A DNA stretch of 64,000 nt from Streptomyces sp. F001 (GTDB taxonomy: Bacteria > Actinomycetota > Actinomycetes > Streptomycetales > Streptomycetaceae), in assembly GCF_004187715.1 (NCBI RefSeq), contig NZ_QZWF01000018.1:1-64000 (forward strand). Direction: 5' to 3'. The translations under genes and the position numbers were made by a program. The notes under the pieces are model-generated. The model worked only from the letters and a program-made list of their open reading frames with translations. It was not told the origin of the DNA and made no database searches. Shown here piece by piece: positions 32,803 to 41,487 of this stretch; the first letter of the stretch is position 1, and every line of letters begins with the position of its first letter.

Positions 32803-33185
32803 GGGCGCGGCTCGTCCATTACGTCGTACGGGAGAGGGGTAAAACGCCCACAGTCTGGGCGGCGTTCCCGCTCGCGGGGGCGCGGTGTTCACTATCCGGA
32901 CACCGGAGACACGGAGTGTACGGCTACGCTCACGGGCGGCTCGAGCGCATGTGGATGGGGGTGCGGATTGGTGGAACCCTACAGTCCGCCACTCGTTCGC
33001 CCCTCGTGACGCACACATCCTCACCTCAGTGACCAGTGTCACGCCCACTCACGTGTAACCACCACTCTTTGTGCAGAGCCCACCACATAGCGGCTCCCGC
33101 CTTTGTCGAGCGGTGACGGTGTCGGGCTCAGGCGCACTGGGTTAGCGTCACGGTGTCCCGAACCGCCCTCACTCGCGGAGTCCCC
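32803..33185. other. Intergenic region between permease and bioY
   Basis: About 380 bases without a gene. A TAGCGT hexamer at 33143-33148 could be a -10 for bioY. A GTGAC-4-GTCAC inverted repeat lies near 33029-33042. I see no recognisable biotin-regulator site. Confidence 0.35.
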
Positions 33186-33770
33186 ATGAGCACCGCTGCC
33201 GCCACCCCCGCCCTCCAGGGACGGGTCCTCGCCGACCTGCTCCCCTCCTCCCGTGTCCGGGACGTCGCCCTGGTGGCCGGCGGTGCCGTGCTCACCGGCC
33301 TCGCGGCCCAGCTCGCCGTGCCCGTACCGGGCTCCCCGGTGCCGGTGACCGGCCAGACCTTCGCCGCGCTGCTCGTCGGCACGGCCCTCGGCGCCGGTCG
33401 CGGTTTCCTCTCGCTCGCGCTGTACGCGCTGGCCGGTATCGCCGGTGTGCCGTGGTTCGCGGAGGGCGGCTCCGGTGCGGCCGCCCCGTCCTTCGGCTAC
33501 GTCATCGGCCTGCTGCTCGCCGCCACCGCCGTCGGTGCCCTGGCCCGCCGCGGCGCCGACCGCTCCCCGTGGCGCATGGCCGGCGCGATGCTGCTCGGCG
33601 AGGCGATCGTCTACGCCGTCGGCGTCCCCTACCTGGCCCTCGCCACCGGCATGTCCGCCTCCGCCGCGATCGCGGCCGGCCTCACCCCGTTCCTGATCGG
33701 CGACGCCCTGAAGGCCGCCCTGGCGATGGGCGTGCTGCCCACCGCCTGGAAGCTCGTCGACAAGCGCTGA
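33186..33770 (+). CDS. bioY: Biotin transporter substrate-binding subunit BioY
   Basis: A 194-residue membrane protein, the S component of an ECF-type vitamin transporter or a stand-alone biotin carrier. It has about six hydrophobic helices and the BioY signatures PVPGSPVPVTGQTFAALLVG (about residues 50-70), LSLALYALAGIAGVPWFAEG and the C-terminal FLIGDALKAALAMGVLP. ATG 33186 has GGAG five bases upstream; the frame is open earlier but without support. No bioM/bioN genes adjoin it, so it either works alone or uses a shared ECF module elsewhere. Confidence 0.92.
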   Translation: MSTAAATPALQGRVLADLLPSSRVRDVALVAGGAVLTGLAAQLAVPVPGSPVPVTGQTFAALLVGTALGAGRGFLSLALYALAGIAGVPWFAEGGSGAAAPSFGYVIGLLLAATAVGALARRGADRSPWRMAGAMLLGEAIVYAVGVPYLALATGMSASAAIAAGLTPFLIGDALKAALAMGVLPTAWKLVDKR

Positions 33771-33784
33771 CCGAGTCTCGCCGG

Positions 33785-33829
33785 ACACCGACCGGGGCGC
33801 GGGAAACCGCGCCCCGGTCGGTGTTTTTT
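33785..33829 (+). terminator. Canonical terminator after bioY
   Basis: An 18-bp perfect stem (33785-33802 and 33807-33824) with a GAAA tetraloop, followed by a run of six T (33824-33829). It is the most textbook terminator in the window, six bases before the stop of the converging gene. Confidence 0.95.
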
Positions 33830-33834
33830 GGTGC

Positions 33835-34560
33835 TCATCCCTCCTGCTGCCGCCTCGGCCGCCGCTGCGACCACCACAGGCCCGCCGCTCCGGCCGCGAC
33901 CAGCGCCCCGCCGGCCGCGGCCAGCGGCAGGACGTCCCGTCCGACGCCGGTCCTGGGCAGCTCGTCGCCGCCCGGCGCGACGGGCTTGTTGTCGGTGCCG
34001 AGCAGCAGCGGCGTGGCCGGGGCGTTCGGCGACGGGTTCGCCGTACCGAACGGAACCGGGCCCTGCTGCCAGAACGTCTTGCTTCCGTCACCGTTCTGGA
34101 CGGGCAGGCAGATCTTCCCGGTCCTGCCCAGGTCGTAGGTCGCGTCGACGTCGTACGACTTCGACGCACCGGCGGCGAGACTGTCGAGCGAACAGCTGAA
34201 TCCGCTGTTCGAACCCTCGGGCAGATCTTTTTCGGCGATCGGGGAGCAGCCTGGGACATTCCTGACCGTCAGCCCGTCGAAACCGACGACCCAGAGCCTG
34301 ATCGGCCCGCTGTCAGCAGTCCCCTCATTCTTCACCGTGGCGGTGATCTCCGTTTCCTCCGAACCGTTGTCGACCGAGATCTTCTCGGGCAGCAGTGTGC
34401 TCAGTTCCACCCCTGCCGGTGCCTCGTCGACGGCCTTTCCCCCCTTACTGCTTCCGGGTCCCTGATCGTCCGCACCGGCGGTGAAGGAAAGGATCATCAC
34501 CGCCGAGAAAGATGCCGCGACCAGCGATCCCGCGATTGTCGTCGTACGGCGAGCACTCAT
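33835..34560 (-). CDS. Cell-wall-anchored LPXTG surface protein
   Basis: A 241-residue exported protein. The signal peptide (TTTIAGSLVAASFSAVMILSFTAGA) is followed by a beta-rich domain (EKISVDNGSEETEITATVKN ... IRLWVVGFDG) with Cys pairs, then the sortase signal ELPRTG, a transmembrane helix (LPLAAAGGALVAAGAAGLWW) and a basic tail (SQRRPRRQQEG). This order is the classical sortase substrate. ATG 34560 has AAGGGGG upstream. It diverges from a receptor-type Ser/Thr kinase gene. Ligand or role unknown. Confidence 0.82.
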   Translation of the reverse strand: MSARRTTTIAGSLVAASFSAVMILSFTAGADDQGPGSSKGGKAVDEAPAGVELSTLLPEKISVDNGSEETEITATVKNEGTADSGPIRLWVVGFDGLTVRNVPGCSPIAEKDLPEGSNSGFSCSLDSLAAGASKSYDVDATYDLGRTGKICLPVQNGDGSKTFWQQGPVPFGTANPSPNAPATPLLLGTDNKPVAPGGDELPRTGVGRDVLPLAAAGGALVAAGAAGLWWSQRRPRRQQEG

Positions 34561-34667
34561 GTTCGTCCCCCTTGGCTGCGCCTGAATTCGCAGTACTTGA
34601 AGAGGTACCACAAGATTTCTCCGCACTATGCTGGTACGGCCTGAAGTGTGGTCATTGTGTTTCAGTC

Positions 34668-36548
34668 ATGGGGTTGTCGAGGGGGTGCAGCGAATTGCCG
34701 GGGAATACGCGAAGTGGCGGTGTTCCAGGGTTATTGGTGACCGGGCGTTATCGGTTGGTCGAGAGCATCGGCCAGGGGGGAATGGGGCGGGTGTGGCGGG
34801 CCGCCGACGACATGCTCGACCGGCCGGTCGCCGTCAAGGAAATGCGTATCGACGGCCTGGATGCGGAGGACGCCCGGACCCGCCGTGAACGCACGTTGCG
34901 CGAGGCCCGGGCCACCGCCCGCATCGACCATCCCAACGTGGTGCGCGTGTATGACGTCGTGGACGAGGGCGAACGCCTGTGGATCGTCATGGAGTTGGTC
35001 GACGGCCGCTCCCTGGAACGGATCATGGCCGAGGACGGGCCGCTCGGACCGCGCGAGACGGCACGGACCGGACTCGGCCTGGTGGAGGCGCTGCGCCAGG
35101 TGCATGCGCGCGGAGTGCTGCACCGTGACATCAAGCCAGGCAACGTCCTGGTCGAGCACGACGCCCGGCGGATCGTGCTCACCGACTTCGGCATCGCCGC
35201 GATCCAGGACGCCAAGGCGCTCACCATGGTGGGCATGCTGGTCGGCTCGCCCGACTACATGGCCCCCGAACGGGTCTCCGGCCGCCCGCAGGGACCGCCC
35301 TCGGACGTCTGGTCCCTGGGCGCCACCCTCTGCGCGGCGTTGGCCGGCCGCTCTCCCTTCTCCCGCGACACCACCCTGGCCACCCTGCACGCCGTCCTCT
35401 ACGAGGAACCCGAACTCCCCGCCGCGGCAGGTACGTTGCGGGACATCCTGGCCGCTCTCCTGCAGAAGGAGCCGTCCGCCCGACCGGCGCTGGAGGAACT
35501 GGAGACGGCGTTGCGGCCGGTGGCATTCCCGGAGCCGACGCCGACGGTGATGGGACCGGGGGCGGTGCCGGGGCCGGTGCCCTTGCCGGAGCCGACGCCG
35601 CCGGGAACCGGGGCAGTGCAGGAGCGGGTGCCCTTGCCGGAGCCGCAACCTGCGGCGAACCCGGTACCGGAGCCGGCACCCGTGGCGCATCCGGTACCGG
35701 AACCGGTGGCGCATCCGGCGCCGCAACCGGTGGCGAACCCCGTGCCGGAGCCGCCGGAGCCGGCCCAGGAGCAGCCGACACCGCTCCTCGTACAGCCGCC
35801 GCACCTGCGCCCACCCCCCGAGGGGCCCCGCCCGGCGGGCGTTTCACTCCTGCGGGCCGAGGCGGTGACGGAACGGCGACCGGCCGCGATACCGCCGGGC
35901 AGTGAACTGCCCGGCCCCGCCGTCCCGTCCGCGCCACCCCGGCGAACCCGGCGCCGCACCACGCTGGTGGCCGCCACCGGCGTGCTCACGGCCGCCGCGG
36001 TGGCCGGGATCGTCCTCGCGGCGACCGCGGAGTCACCGGACGACACCCGGACGGACACCAAGCCCCCCGCCTCCTCCGCGTACTCCTCGTCGCCCACCGT
36101 CGAGGGCACCTCCAGGCCGCCGACCCTGCCGCCGGGCGCGCGGGAGGAGGCCGGAGGGTTCGCGTGGACGACACCCGAGGGCTGGCGCCGGGACGTGAAG
36201 ACGGGAGCGGAGGTGCACTACACCTCCCCGGACGGCACCCAGGAACTCGTGGCGAAGTCCTCCCTCGCCCGCGGCGACCTCATGGACTCCTGGCGAACCT
36301 CGGAACGAGGCGCCCACCAGGGCCAGGACTACCGGAAGATCCGCCTGGAGGAGACGACGTTCCGCGGCCACCCGGCGGTGGTGTGGGAGTACACCTTCAG
36401 GCTGGAGGGCGTCCCCTGGCACGCCCGCCTGCTGGGCTTCGACGCGAAGGGGAAGTCGTACCAGATCAACACCTGGTACCAGCCGACCGGAGAGGAAAAA
36501 GCCCTCGCGATCTACGAGGACGTGAAGAAGAGCTTCACCCTGCTGTGA
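34668..36548 (+). CDS. Receptor-type serine/threonine protein kinase
   Basis: A 626-residue membrane kinase from ATG 34668 (no good ribosome site; the true start may be the GTG about 23 codons later, VTGRYRLVESIG). The kinase domain spans about residues 25-285: Gly loop GQGGMG (35-40), ATP Lys57 (VAVKEM), catalytic Asp154 (HRDIKPGN) and DFG (173-175). A 130-residue Pro/Glu/Val linker with PVPEP-type repeats follows, then one transmembrane helix (TTLVAATGVLTAAAVAGIVL) and an external C-terminal domain. No PASTA repeats are present, so it is not the PknB cell-wall type. Confidence 0.9.
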   Translation: MGLSRGCSELPGNTRSGGVPGLLVTGRYRLVESIGQGGMGRVWRAADDMLDRPVAVKEMRIDGLDAEDARTRRERTLREARATARIDHPNVVRVYDVVDEGERLWIVMELVDGRSLERIMAEDGPLGPRETARTGLGLVEALRQVHARGVLHRDIKPGNVLVEHDARRIVLTDFGIAAIQDAKALTMVGMLVGSPDYMAPERVSGRPQGPPSDVWSLGATLCAALAGRSPFSRDTTLATLHAVLYEEPELPAAAGTLRDILAALLQKEPSARPALEELETALRPVAFPEPTPTVMGPGAVPGPVPLPEPTPPGTGAVQERVPLPEPQPAANPVPEPAPVAHPVPEPVAHPAPQPVANPVPEPPEPAQEQPTPLLVQPPHLRPPPEGPRPAGVSLLRAEAVTERRPAAIPPGSELPGPAVPSAPPRRTRRRTTLVAATGVLTAAAVAGIVLAATAESPDDTRTDTKPPASSAYSSSPTVEGTSRPPTLPPGAREEAGGFAWTTPEGWRRDVKTGAEVHYTSPDGTQELVAKSSLARGDLMDSWRTSERGAHQGQDYRKIRLEETTFRGHPAVVWEYTFRLEGVPWHARLLGFDAKGKSYQINTWYQPTGEEKALAIYEDVKKSFTLL

Positions 36549-36572
36549 GGCACATCGGACGCCCCACACAGC

Positions 36573-36607
36573 CGAGGGCCCCGCGGCGCGACGCCACGGG
36601 GCCCTCG
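36573..36607. terminator. Hairpin between convergent genes
   Basis: Arms CGAGGGCCCCG (36573-36583) and CGGGGCCCTCG (36597-36607) lie between the kinase and permease stops. Confidence 0.72.
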
Positions 36608-36630
36608 ACCACCACTGAGGAGGCGGCGCG

Positions 36631-38085
36631 TCAGTCGCCCACCGACACCTTGTCGGGAGCACCGACGGCACCCCGGCGCTTCTGCCGGACCACGGCGATC
36701 GCCAGCACCACGGCCGCGACCAGCAGCGACAGCAGCACGGTCTTGCGTCCGTCGTGCTCGGTGTCGGTCAGCATGTAGCCGAGCACGAACACGATCAGCG
36801 CGGCCGTCGCCCAGGTCAGGTACGGGTACAGCCACATCCGCACGACCAGCTTCTCCGGTGCCTCCCGCTGGATGATCTTCCGCATCCGCAGCTGCGAGAA
36901 GCAGATGACGAGCCAGACGAACAGCGCCACGGCCCCGGAGGAGTTGACGAGGAACAGGAAGACGGAGTCCGGGAACTTGTAGTTGAAGAACACGGCCACG
37001 AACCCGAACACGACGGAGACGAGAATCGCCGTCCGCGGCACACCGCGACCCGTCGTCCGTGCGAAGGCCTTCGGCGCATCCCCGCGCTCGCCCAGCGAGA
37101 ACGCCATCCGGGAAGCGGTGTAGAGACCGGAGTTGAGGCAGGACAGCACCGACGTCAGCACGATGAAGTTCATGATCTGACCGGCGTGCGCGATGCCGAG
37201 AGAGTCCAGGGCGGCGACGTAGGAGCCCTTCTCGGCGATGGCGGGGGAGTCCCAGGGCAGCAGGGCGACGACGACGAAGATCGACCCCAGATAGAACACG
37301 GCGATACGCCAGATGATGCTGTTGGTCGACTTGGTCACGGCCCGCTGCGGGTCCTCGGACTCGCCGGCCGCGAGGGTCGCGATCTCGCTGCCCATGAAGG
37401 AGAAGACGACGAGCAGCACACCGGTGAGGATGGCGCCGGGCCCGTTGGGCAGGAAGCCGCCGTGCTCCGTGAGGTTGGAGAGCCCGGCCTGCTCACTGTC
37501 GGCCCCGGGCAGCACACCGAAGATGGCGAGCCCGCCGATGACGATGAACGCTCCGATCGCGACGACCTTGATCCCGGCGAACCAGAACTCGAACTCGCCG
37601 TAGGAGCCGACGGAGACGAGGTTGGTGGCGGTCAGCACCACCATCACGATCAGCGCCCACCCCCACTGGGGCACGGCGGGAATCCACCCCTCCAGAATCG
37701 CGGCCCCGGCGGTCGCCTCCACCGCCAGCACGACGACCCAGAAGAACCAGTACAGCCAGCCGATGGAGAACCCGGCCCAGGGCCCGAGCGCGCGGTCGGC
37801 GTGCGCCGAGAACGAGCCGGACGTCGGATTCGCCGCGGACATCTCACCGAGCATCCGCATCACGAGCACGACCAGCGTGCCGACGAGGGCGTACGACAGG
37901 AGGATGCCGGGGCCGGCGGTGGCGATACCGGAGCTGGATCCGACGAACAGGCCTGCGCCGATGACACCACCAATGGCGATCATCGACAGATGACGGTTCT
38001 TGAGCCCGGCCTGGAGGCCGTGGCCGGGGTCGCCAGTGCCTCCGGGGCCGGTTCCGGCCTTCGTCAGGGTCGGCTGCGAAGTCAT
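36631..38085 (-). CDS. Amino-acid permease (APC family, GabP-like)
   Basis: A 484-residue transporter with twelve predicted helices. The N-terminal signature is RHLSMIAIGGVIGAGLFVGS followed by IATAGPGILLSYALVG and MLGEMSAANPTSGSFSAHAD, typical of the AnsP/GabP amino-acid:H+ symporter group. ATG 38085 has AAAGGAA upstream. Substrate cannot be fixed from sequence; GABA, aromatic or basic amino acids are all possible. The close relative at 31.4-32.7 kb suggests a duplication with three genes (bioY, the LPXTG gene and the kinase) in between. Confidence 0.9.
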   Translation of the reverse strand: MTSQPTLTKAGTGPGGTGDPGHGLQAGLKNRHLSMIAIGGVIGAGLFVGSSSGIATAGPGILLSYALVGTLVVLVMRMLGEMSAANPTSGSFSAHADRALGPWAGFSIGWLYWFFWVVVLAVEATAGAAILEGWIPAVPQWGWALIVMVVLTATNLVSVGSYGEFEFWFAGIKVVAIGAFIVIGGLAIFGVLPGADSEQAGLSNLTEHGGFLPNGPGAILTGVLLVVFSFMGSEIATLAAGESEDPQRAVTKSTNSIIWRIAVFYLGSIFVVVALLPWDSPAIAEKGSYVAALDSLGIAHAGQIMNFIVLTSVLSCLNSGLYTASRMAFSLGERGDAPKAFARTTGRGVPRTAILVSVVFGFVAVFFNYKFPDSVFLFLVNSSGAVALFVWLVICFSQLRMRKIIQREAPEKLVVRMWLYPYLTWATAALIVFVLGYMLTDTEHDGRKTVLLSLLVAAVVLAIAVVRQKRRGAVGAPDKVSVGD

Positions 38086-38314
38086 GGGACGGGTTTCCTT
38101 TGCGCCGGTCGAGCAGTTTCCCCGTACGAACCCGCCCGAGCGGTGTGCGGGGGGTGTACGAATCGGTCCAGTGAATCGGAGGTGAACGAATTCGGGAACC
38201 TTTGATTCCGGATCGTTACTTGAGGTTTTCTTGAGATTCTGTAGCGTTACTCACACTTTCCGCCTCGCTGACCCGGCGCGCCCGCCTCGAAACCGGCATG
38301 ACACACTCGTTTCC

Positions 38315-38800
38315 ATGCGCGTGTACCTCGGCTCCGACCATGCCGGTTTTGAACTCAAGAACCACCTCGTCGAGTGGCTCAAGGCGGCCGGCCACGACCC
38401 CGTCGACTGCGGCCCCCACATCTACGACGCCCAGGACGACTACCCGCCCTTCTGCCTCCGCGCCGCCGAGCGCACGGCCGCAGACCCCGAAGCCCTCGGC
38501 ATCGTGATCGGCGGCTCCGGCAACGGCGAGCAGATCGCCGCGAACAAGGTGAAGGGCGTGCGCGCGGCGCTCGCCTGGAGCGAGGAGACGGCGTCGCTGG
38601 GCCGCCAGCACAACAACGCCAACGTGGTCGCGGTGGGCGCGCGCATGCACACCCTCGACGAGGCGACGAAGTTCGTGGAGACATTCCTGAACACCCCCTT
38701 CTCGGGCGACGAACGCCACGAACGCCGCATCGAGATGCTGAAGAGCTACGAGGCAACCGGCGAACTCCCGCCGATCCCGCCGCACCACCCTCAGCAGTAA
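38315..38800 (+). CDS. rpiB: Ribose-5-phosphate isomerase B
   Basis: A 161-residue enzyme of the pentose phosphate pathway that interconverts ribose-5- and ribulose-5-phosphate. The substrate loop GSDHAGF is at residues 6-12. GGSGNGEQIAANK holds Glu72, the catalytic base of the actinobacterial type in place of Cys. HNNANVVAVGARM and the C-terminal RHERRIEML complete the family pattern. ATG 38315 has no ribosome site, and a CACACT hexamer (38302-38307) seven bases upstream suggests a leaderless mRNA. No related pathway gene adjoins. Confidence 0.93.
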   Translation: MRVYLGSDHAGFELKNHLVEWLKAAGHDPVDCGPHIYDAQDDYPPFCLRAAERTAADPEALGIVIGGSGNGEQIAANKVKGVRAALAWSEETASLGRQHNNANVVAVGARMHTLDEATKFVETFLNTPFSGDERHERRIEMLKSYEATGELPPIPPHHPQQ

Positions 38801-38814
38801 CTGCCCGGCCAGGG

Positions 38815-39150
38815 CGGAGCCCGGCGACGGAGTGCCGGACACCCGCGAGGGGCGTGCGGAGACGCAGTCCCCCAGGGGTGCGGAGACGCACCCCCGCAGG
38901 GACGCAGTGCGGCAGGGGTGCAGGGACGAGGGATGCAGGGACACCCCCCGCAGGGGTGCAGGGGCGAAGCCCCGCGAGGGGTGCAGGGGACGCAGTCCCC
39001 GCCGGGGTCTGGGGCGGAGCCCCAGGCCGAGGGGCACTTCTCTCCCGACCGAGTCGGGTGGGTGGGCGAGGCGGGGTCTGGGGCGGAGCCCCAGGGGCGT
39101 TCACCCTGAACGGACCGAGTCGGGCGGGTGAGTGGGCGAGCCCCGCGGAA
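38815..39150. repeat. Degenerate GC-rich repeat cluster between rpiB and the glycosylase gene
   Basis: The 430-base gap after rpiB holds no credible gene. It contains many small imperfect units built on GCAGGGGNG...CCCCNGC hairpins, then a duplicated unit of about 69 bp: an identical 22-base palindromic segment at 39004-39025 and 39073-39094 (core GGGGCGGAGCCCC), each preceded or followed by GACCGAGTCGGG and GTGGGCGAG. The palindromic segment is the dispersed motif seen between many Streptomyces genes. Confidence 0.7.
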
Positions 39151-39175
39151 GCGCAACGCCCCATCCCTCACCCAC

Positions 39176-39219
39176 CCGGAGGCAACCGCGTAAGAAACCG
39201 GAGGCAACCGCGTAAGAAA
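39176..39219 (+). repeat. Perfect 22-bp tandem duplication at the ribosome site of the glycosylase gene
   Basis: Bases 39176-39197 are repeated exactly at 39198-39219. Each copy ends in TAAGAAA; the second runs into GGAG, creating the AAAGGAG ribosome site of the downstream gene. The duplication is recent (no differences between copies). Confidence 0.85.
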
Positions 39220-39230
39220 GGAGCCGCCCC

Positions 39231-40055
39231 GTGCCGGAGGGCCACACCATCCACCGCCTGGCCCAGGACTACGCCGCCCGCTTCAAGAACCGCGGCCCCG
39301 TCCACATCACCAGCCCTCAGGGCAAGTTCTCCGACGCCGCAGCCCTCCTCGACGGCTCAACCCTCCACACCGCCGACGCCCACGGCAAACATCTCTTCCT
39401 CGGCTTCCGGGACCCCGCCCCCGAAAACACCGACTGGATCCACATCCACCTCGGCCTCTTCGGCAAGGTCACCTTCGGTGGCGCCCCCACCCCGCCCACG
39501 AACACCGTCCGCCTCCGCCTCGCGAACAGCGCGTCGTACGTCGATCTCCGCGGCCCCACGACCTGTGCGTTGATCACGGACGGCGACAAGCGTGCGATAC
39601 ACGACCGCCTCGGCCCCGACCCCCTGCGTGAGGACGCCGACCCGCACCTCGCCTACCGGCGGATCTCCCGCAGCCGTACGACCATCGCCGCCCTGCTCAT
39701 GGACCAGAAGGTCATCGCGGGCGTCGGCAATGTCTACCGTGCCGAGGTTCTCTTCCGGCACCGCATCGACCCGTACCGCGCGGGCAAGGACATCACCCCC
39801 GCGCAGTGGGACGCCATCTGGGCGGACCTCGTCGAGCTCATGCGCGAGGGTGTCCGCAACAACCGCATCGACACCGTCCGCCCCGAGCACACCCCGGAGG
39901 CGATGGGCCGCCCGCCGCGCGTCGACGACCACGGCGGCGAGGTCTACGTCTACCGCAGGGCCAATCTGCCCTGCCACATCTGTGGCGGCGAGATCCGCAC
40001 CGCCGATCTCGCCGCCCGCAACCTCTTCTGGTGCCCGGAGTGCCAGACGCCGTAA
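39231..40055 (+). CDS. Fpg/Nei-family DNA glycosylase (endonuclease VIII-like)
   Basis: A 274-residue base-excision repair enzyme. The mature N-terminus PEGHTIHRLA supplies the catalytic Pro and Glu; GHTIHR instead of the Fpg pattern points to the Nei/Nei1 branch for oxidised pyrimidines. Lys of DAHGKHLFLGF, the helix-two-turn-helix VIAGVGNVYRAEVLF (about residues 160-175) and a C-terminal zinc finger CHICGG...WCPEC complete the set. The GTG start (39231) has an AAAGGAG site supplied by the tandem duplication upstream. AP-lyase activity is inferred from family. Confidence 0.92.
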   Translation: MPEGHTIHRLAQDYAARFKNRGPVHITSPQGKFSDAAALLDGSTLHTADAHGKHLFLGFRDPAPENTDWIHIHLGLFGKVTFGGAPTPPTNTVRLRLANSASYVDLRGPTTCALITDGDKRAIHDRLGPDPLREDADPHLAYRRISRSRTTIAALLMDQKVIAGVGNVYRAEVLFRHRIDPYRAGKDITPAQWDAIWADLVELMREGVRNNRIDTVRPEHTPEAMGRPPRVDDHGGEVYVYRRANLPCHICGGEIRTADLAARNLFWCPECQTP

Positions 40056-40071
40056 CGCGGCTGACCCCGCG

Positions 40072-41324
40072 TCAGAACCCGTGCGGCAGCCAGGGCGCCA
40101 CCGTGGACGCGAACCCCACCGACGCCTCCGCCAGCGCCCCGCCCGCAGCTCCCGCACCCGCCCGGCCGCCGCCAGCGACCCGAGGCTCACCCCGCCGAGA
40201 TACGCCGCCCCCAACTCCCGTACGGACAAGGCGAGGTCAGCCGCATCCGACGTACGCACACACGACGCTCCCTTCGCGTCTCCCGTCAGCCGCCAACGCC
40301 CGGCGTTCCAGGGGCAGAAGTCGTCCGCCACCTCGAACACCACGTCCACCGGCGTCTGATAGGTACGCGCCTCCAGCGCGGCCCCGACGTCCACCAGCCG
40401 TACGTAGAGCGAGTCCCGCAGCCGTGGCTGGCACCGCCGGATGTCGGACACCAGGTGCTGCCACGCGTCGTCGACCGGCCGCCCGCGCACGGTCAGCGTC
40501 GTCGTCAGGTCGATCCCGAACAGGAACCGCCACAGCGCCGCCTCCGTCACCGGGTCGAGGGCGGCCGAATCCGCCAGCGCCACCGTGCCGTTGTGCCCGG
40601 TCACGCCCCATCCCAGCCTGATTCGGAAGCGCGCGTACCCGGTGACCTCCCCGTCCCGTTCGGCGACGACGCACTGCAGTGGCGACGCTCCGTCCCGCTC
40701 GCTCTCCGGGTCGAGCAGCCCCACCCGCTCCCAGCTCGGCTGCCGCGCGAGCATCCCGGGACGCCGGGGCACCAGCCGCGCGTAGACCGCCTCGCACGCG
40801 TCGAGCACGTCCGCGGGCGCCGCGTACCGCAGTCGTACGTCATCGGTGCCGGCCGGCACCGACAGCTGAACCCGACTCGTGTCGATCTCGGCGCTGAGCC
40901 CGAACGTCGCGGCGGCGTACCCGAACCGGCCGTAGATCGCCGGCTCGGAGGCGGTGAGCACCGCCAGCGGCTCGCCCCAGGAGCGGATGTCGTCCAACTG
41001 CCGCCGCATCATGGACGTCAGCACCCCGCGCCGCCGGTGCGTGGCGGCGACACTGACCATCGTGATGCCCGCCGCCGGCACCGGCGCCCCGCCGGGCACG
41101 CTCAGCCGGAACGTGAACGCCCCGGCCGTCCCCACGCAGGCGTCGCCCTCCCAGGCGCCGAGGGACCGGTCGTACTCGGTGAGCGCGTCCCACAGCTCCC
41201 GCTCCTCGGCCGACTCCGGCATGCCACCGAAGGCGCGGATCAGGGTGTCGTACCACCGGCCCCATTCGTCCTGCCGCAGCACCCGTAGCTCTGCCCCCGG
41301 GCCTGCCGCGAAGTTTGTCGCCAT
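40072..41324 (-). CDS. Eis-like GNAT N-acetyltransferase, frameshifted near the C-terminus
   Basis: About 417 residues when the frame is corrected. The N-terminal GNAT domain has the acetyl-CoA loop VAATHRRRGVLTSMM; a second GNAT-like domain and an SCP2-like C-terminal domain (LGAAYLGGVSLGSLAAAGRVRELRAG) follow, as in Eis of mycobacteria, which acetylates aminoglycosides and lysines. At about 40136-40144 one base is missing compared with the family sequence. Restoring it yields ALAEASVGFASTVAPWLPHGF and a stop at 40072, with the C-terminal Phe whose carboxylate acts as base in Eis. As written, the frame runs on into the glycosylase gene's antisense to 39357. Confidence 0.82.
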
Positions 41325-41487
41325 GAGCCCATGCCTACCAGGGCGCTGCGGGACGAGCGAGGGAATTTCTCCCGGACGGCGGCGCGGCGGCTTTCCGTGG
41401 AGTTCACTGTGGAGTCGAGCCTCGGACGGGGGACAAGTGGGACCTCCCGTGCCAAGCAGCTGGTCCGATGGATAGGGTCCCGAACTA

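Noticed and set aside
38832..39131. Open frames in the repeat cluster after rpiB
   Set aside because: They translate into degenerate GCRG/EAPR repeats caused by the DNA repeats, with no ribosome site.
39357..40071. C-terminal extension of the Eis-like gene running through the glycosylase gene's antisense strand
   Set aside because: Family similarity ends at the predicted frameshift near 40140; the extension is antisense noise.
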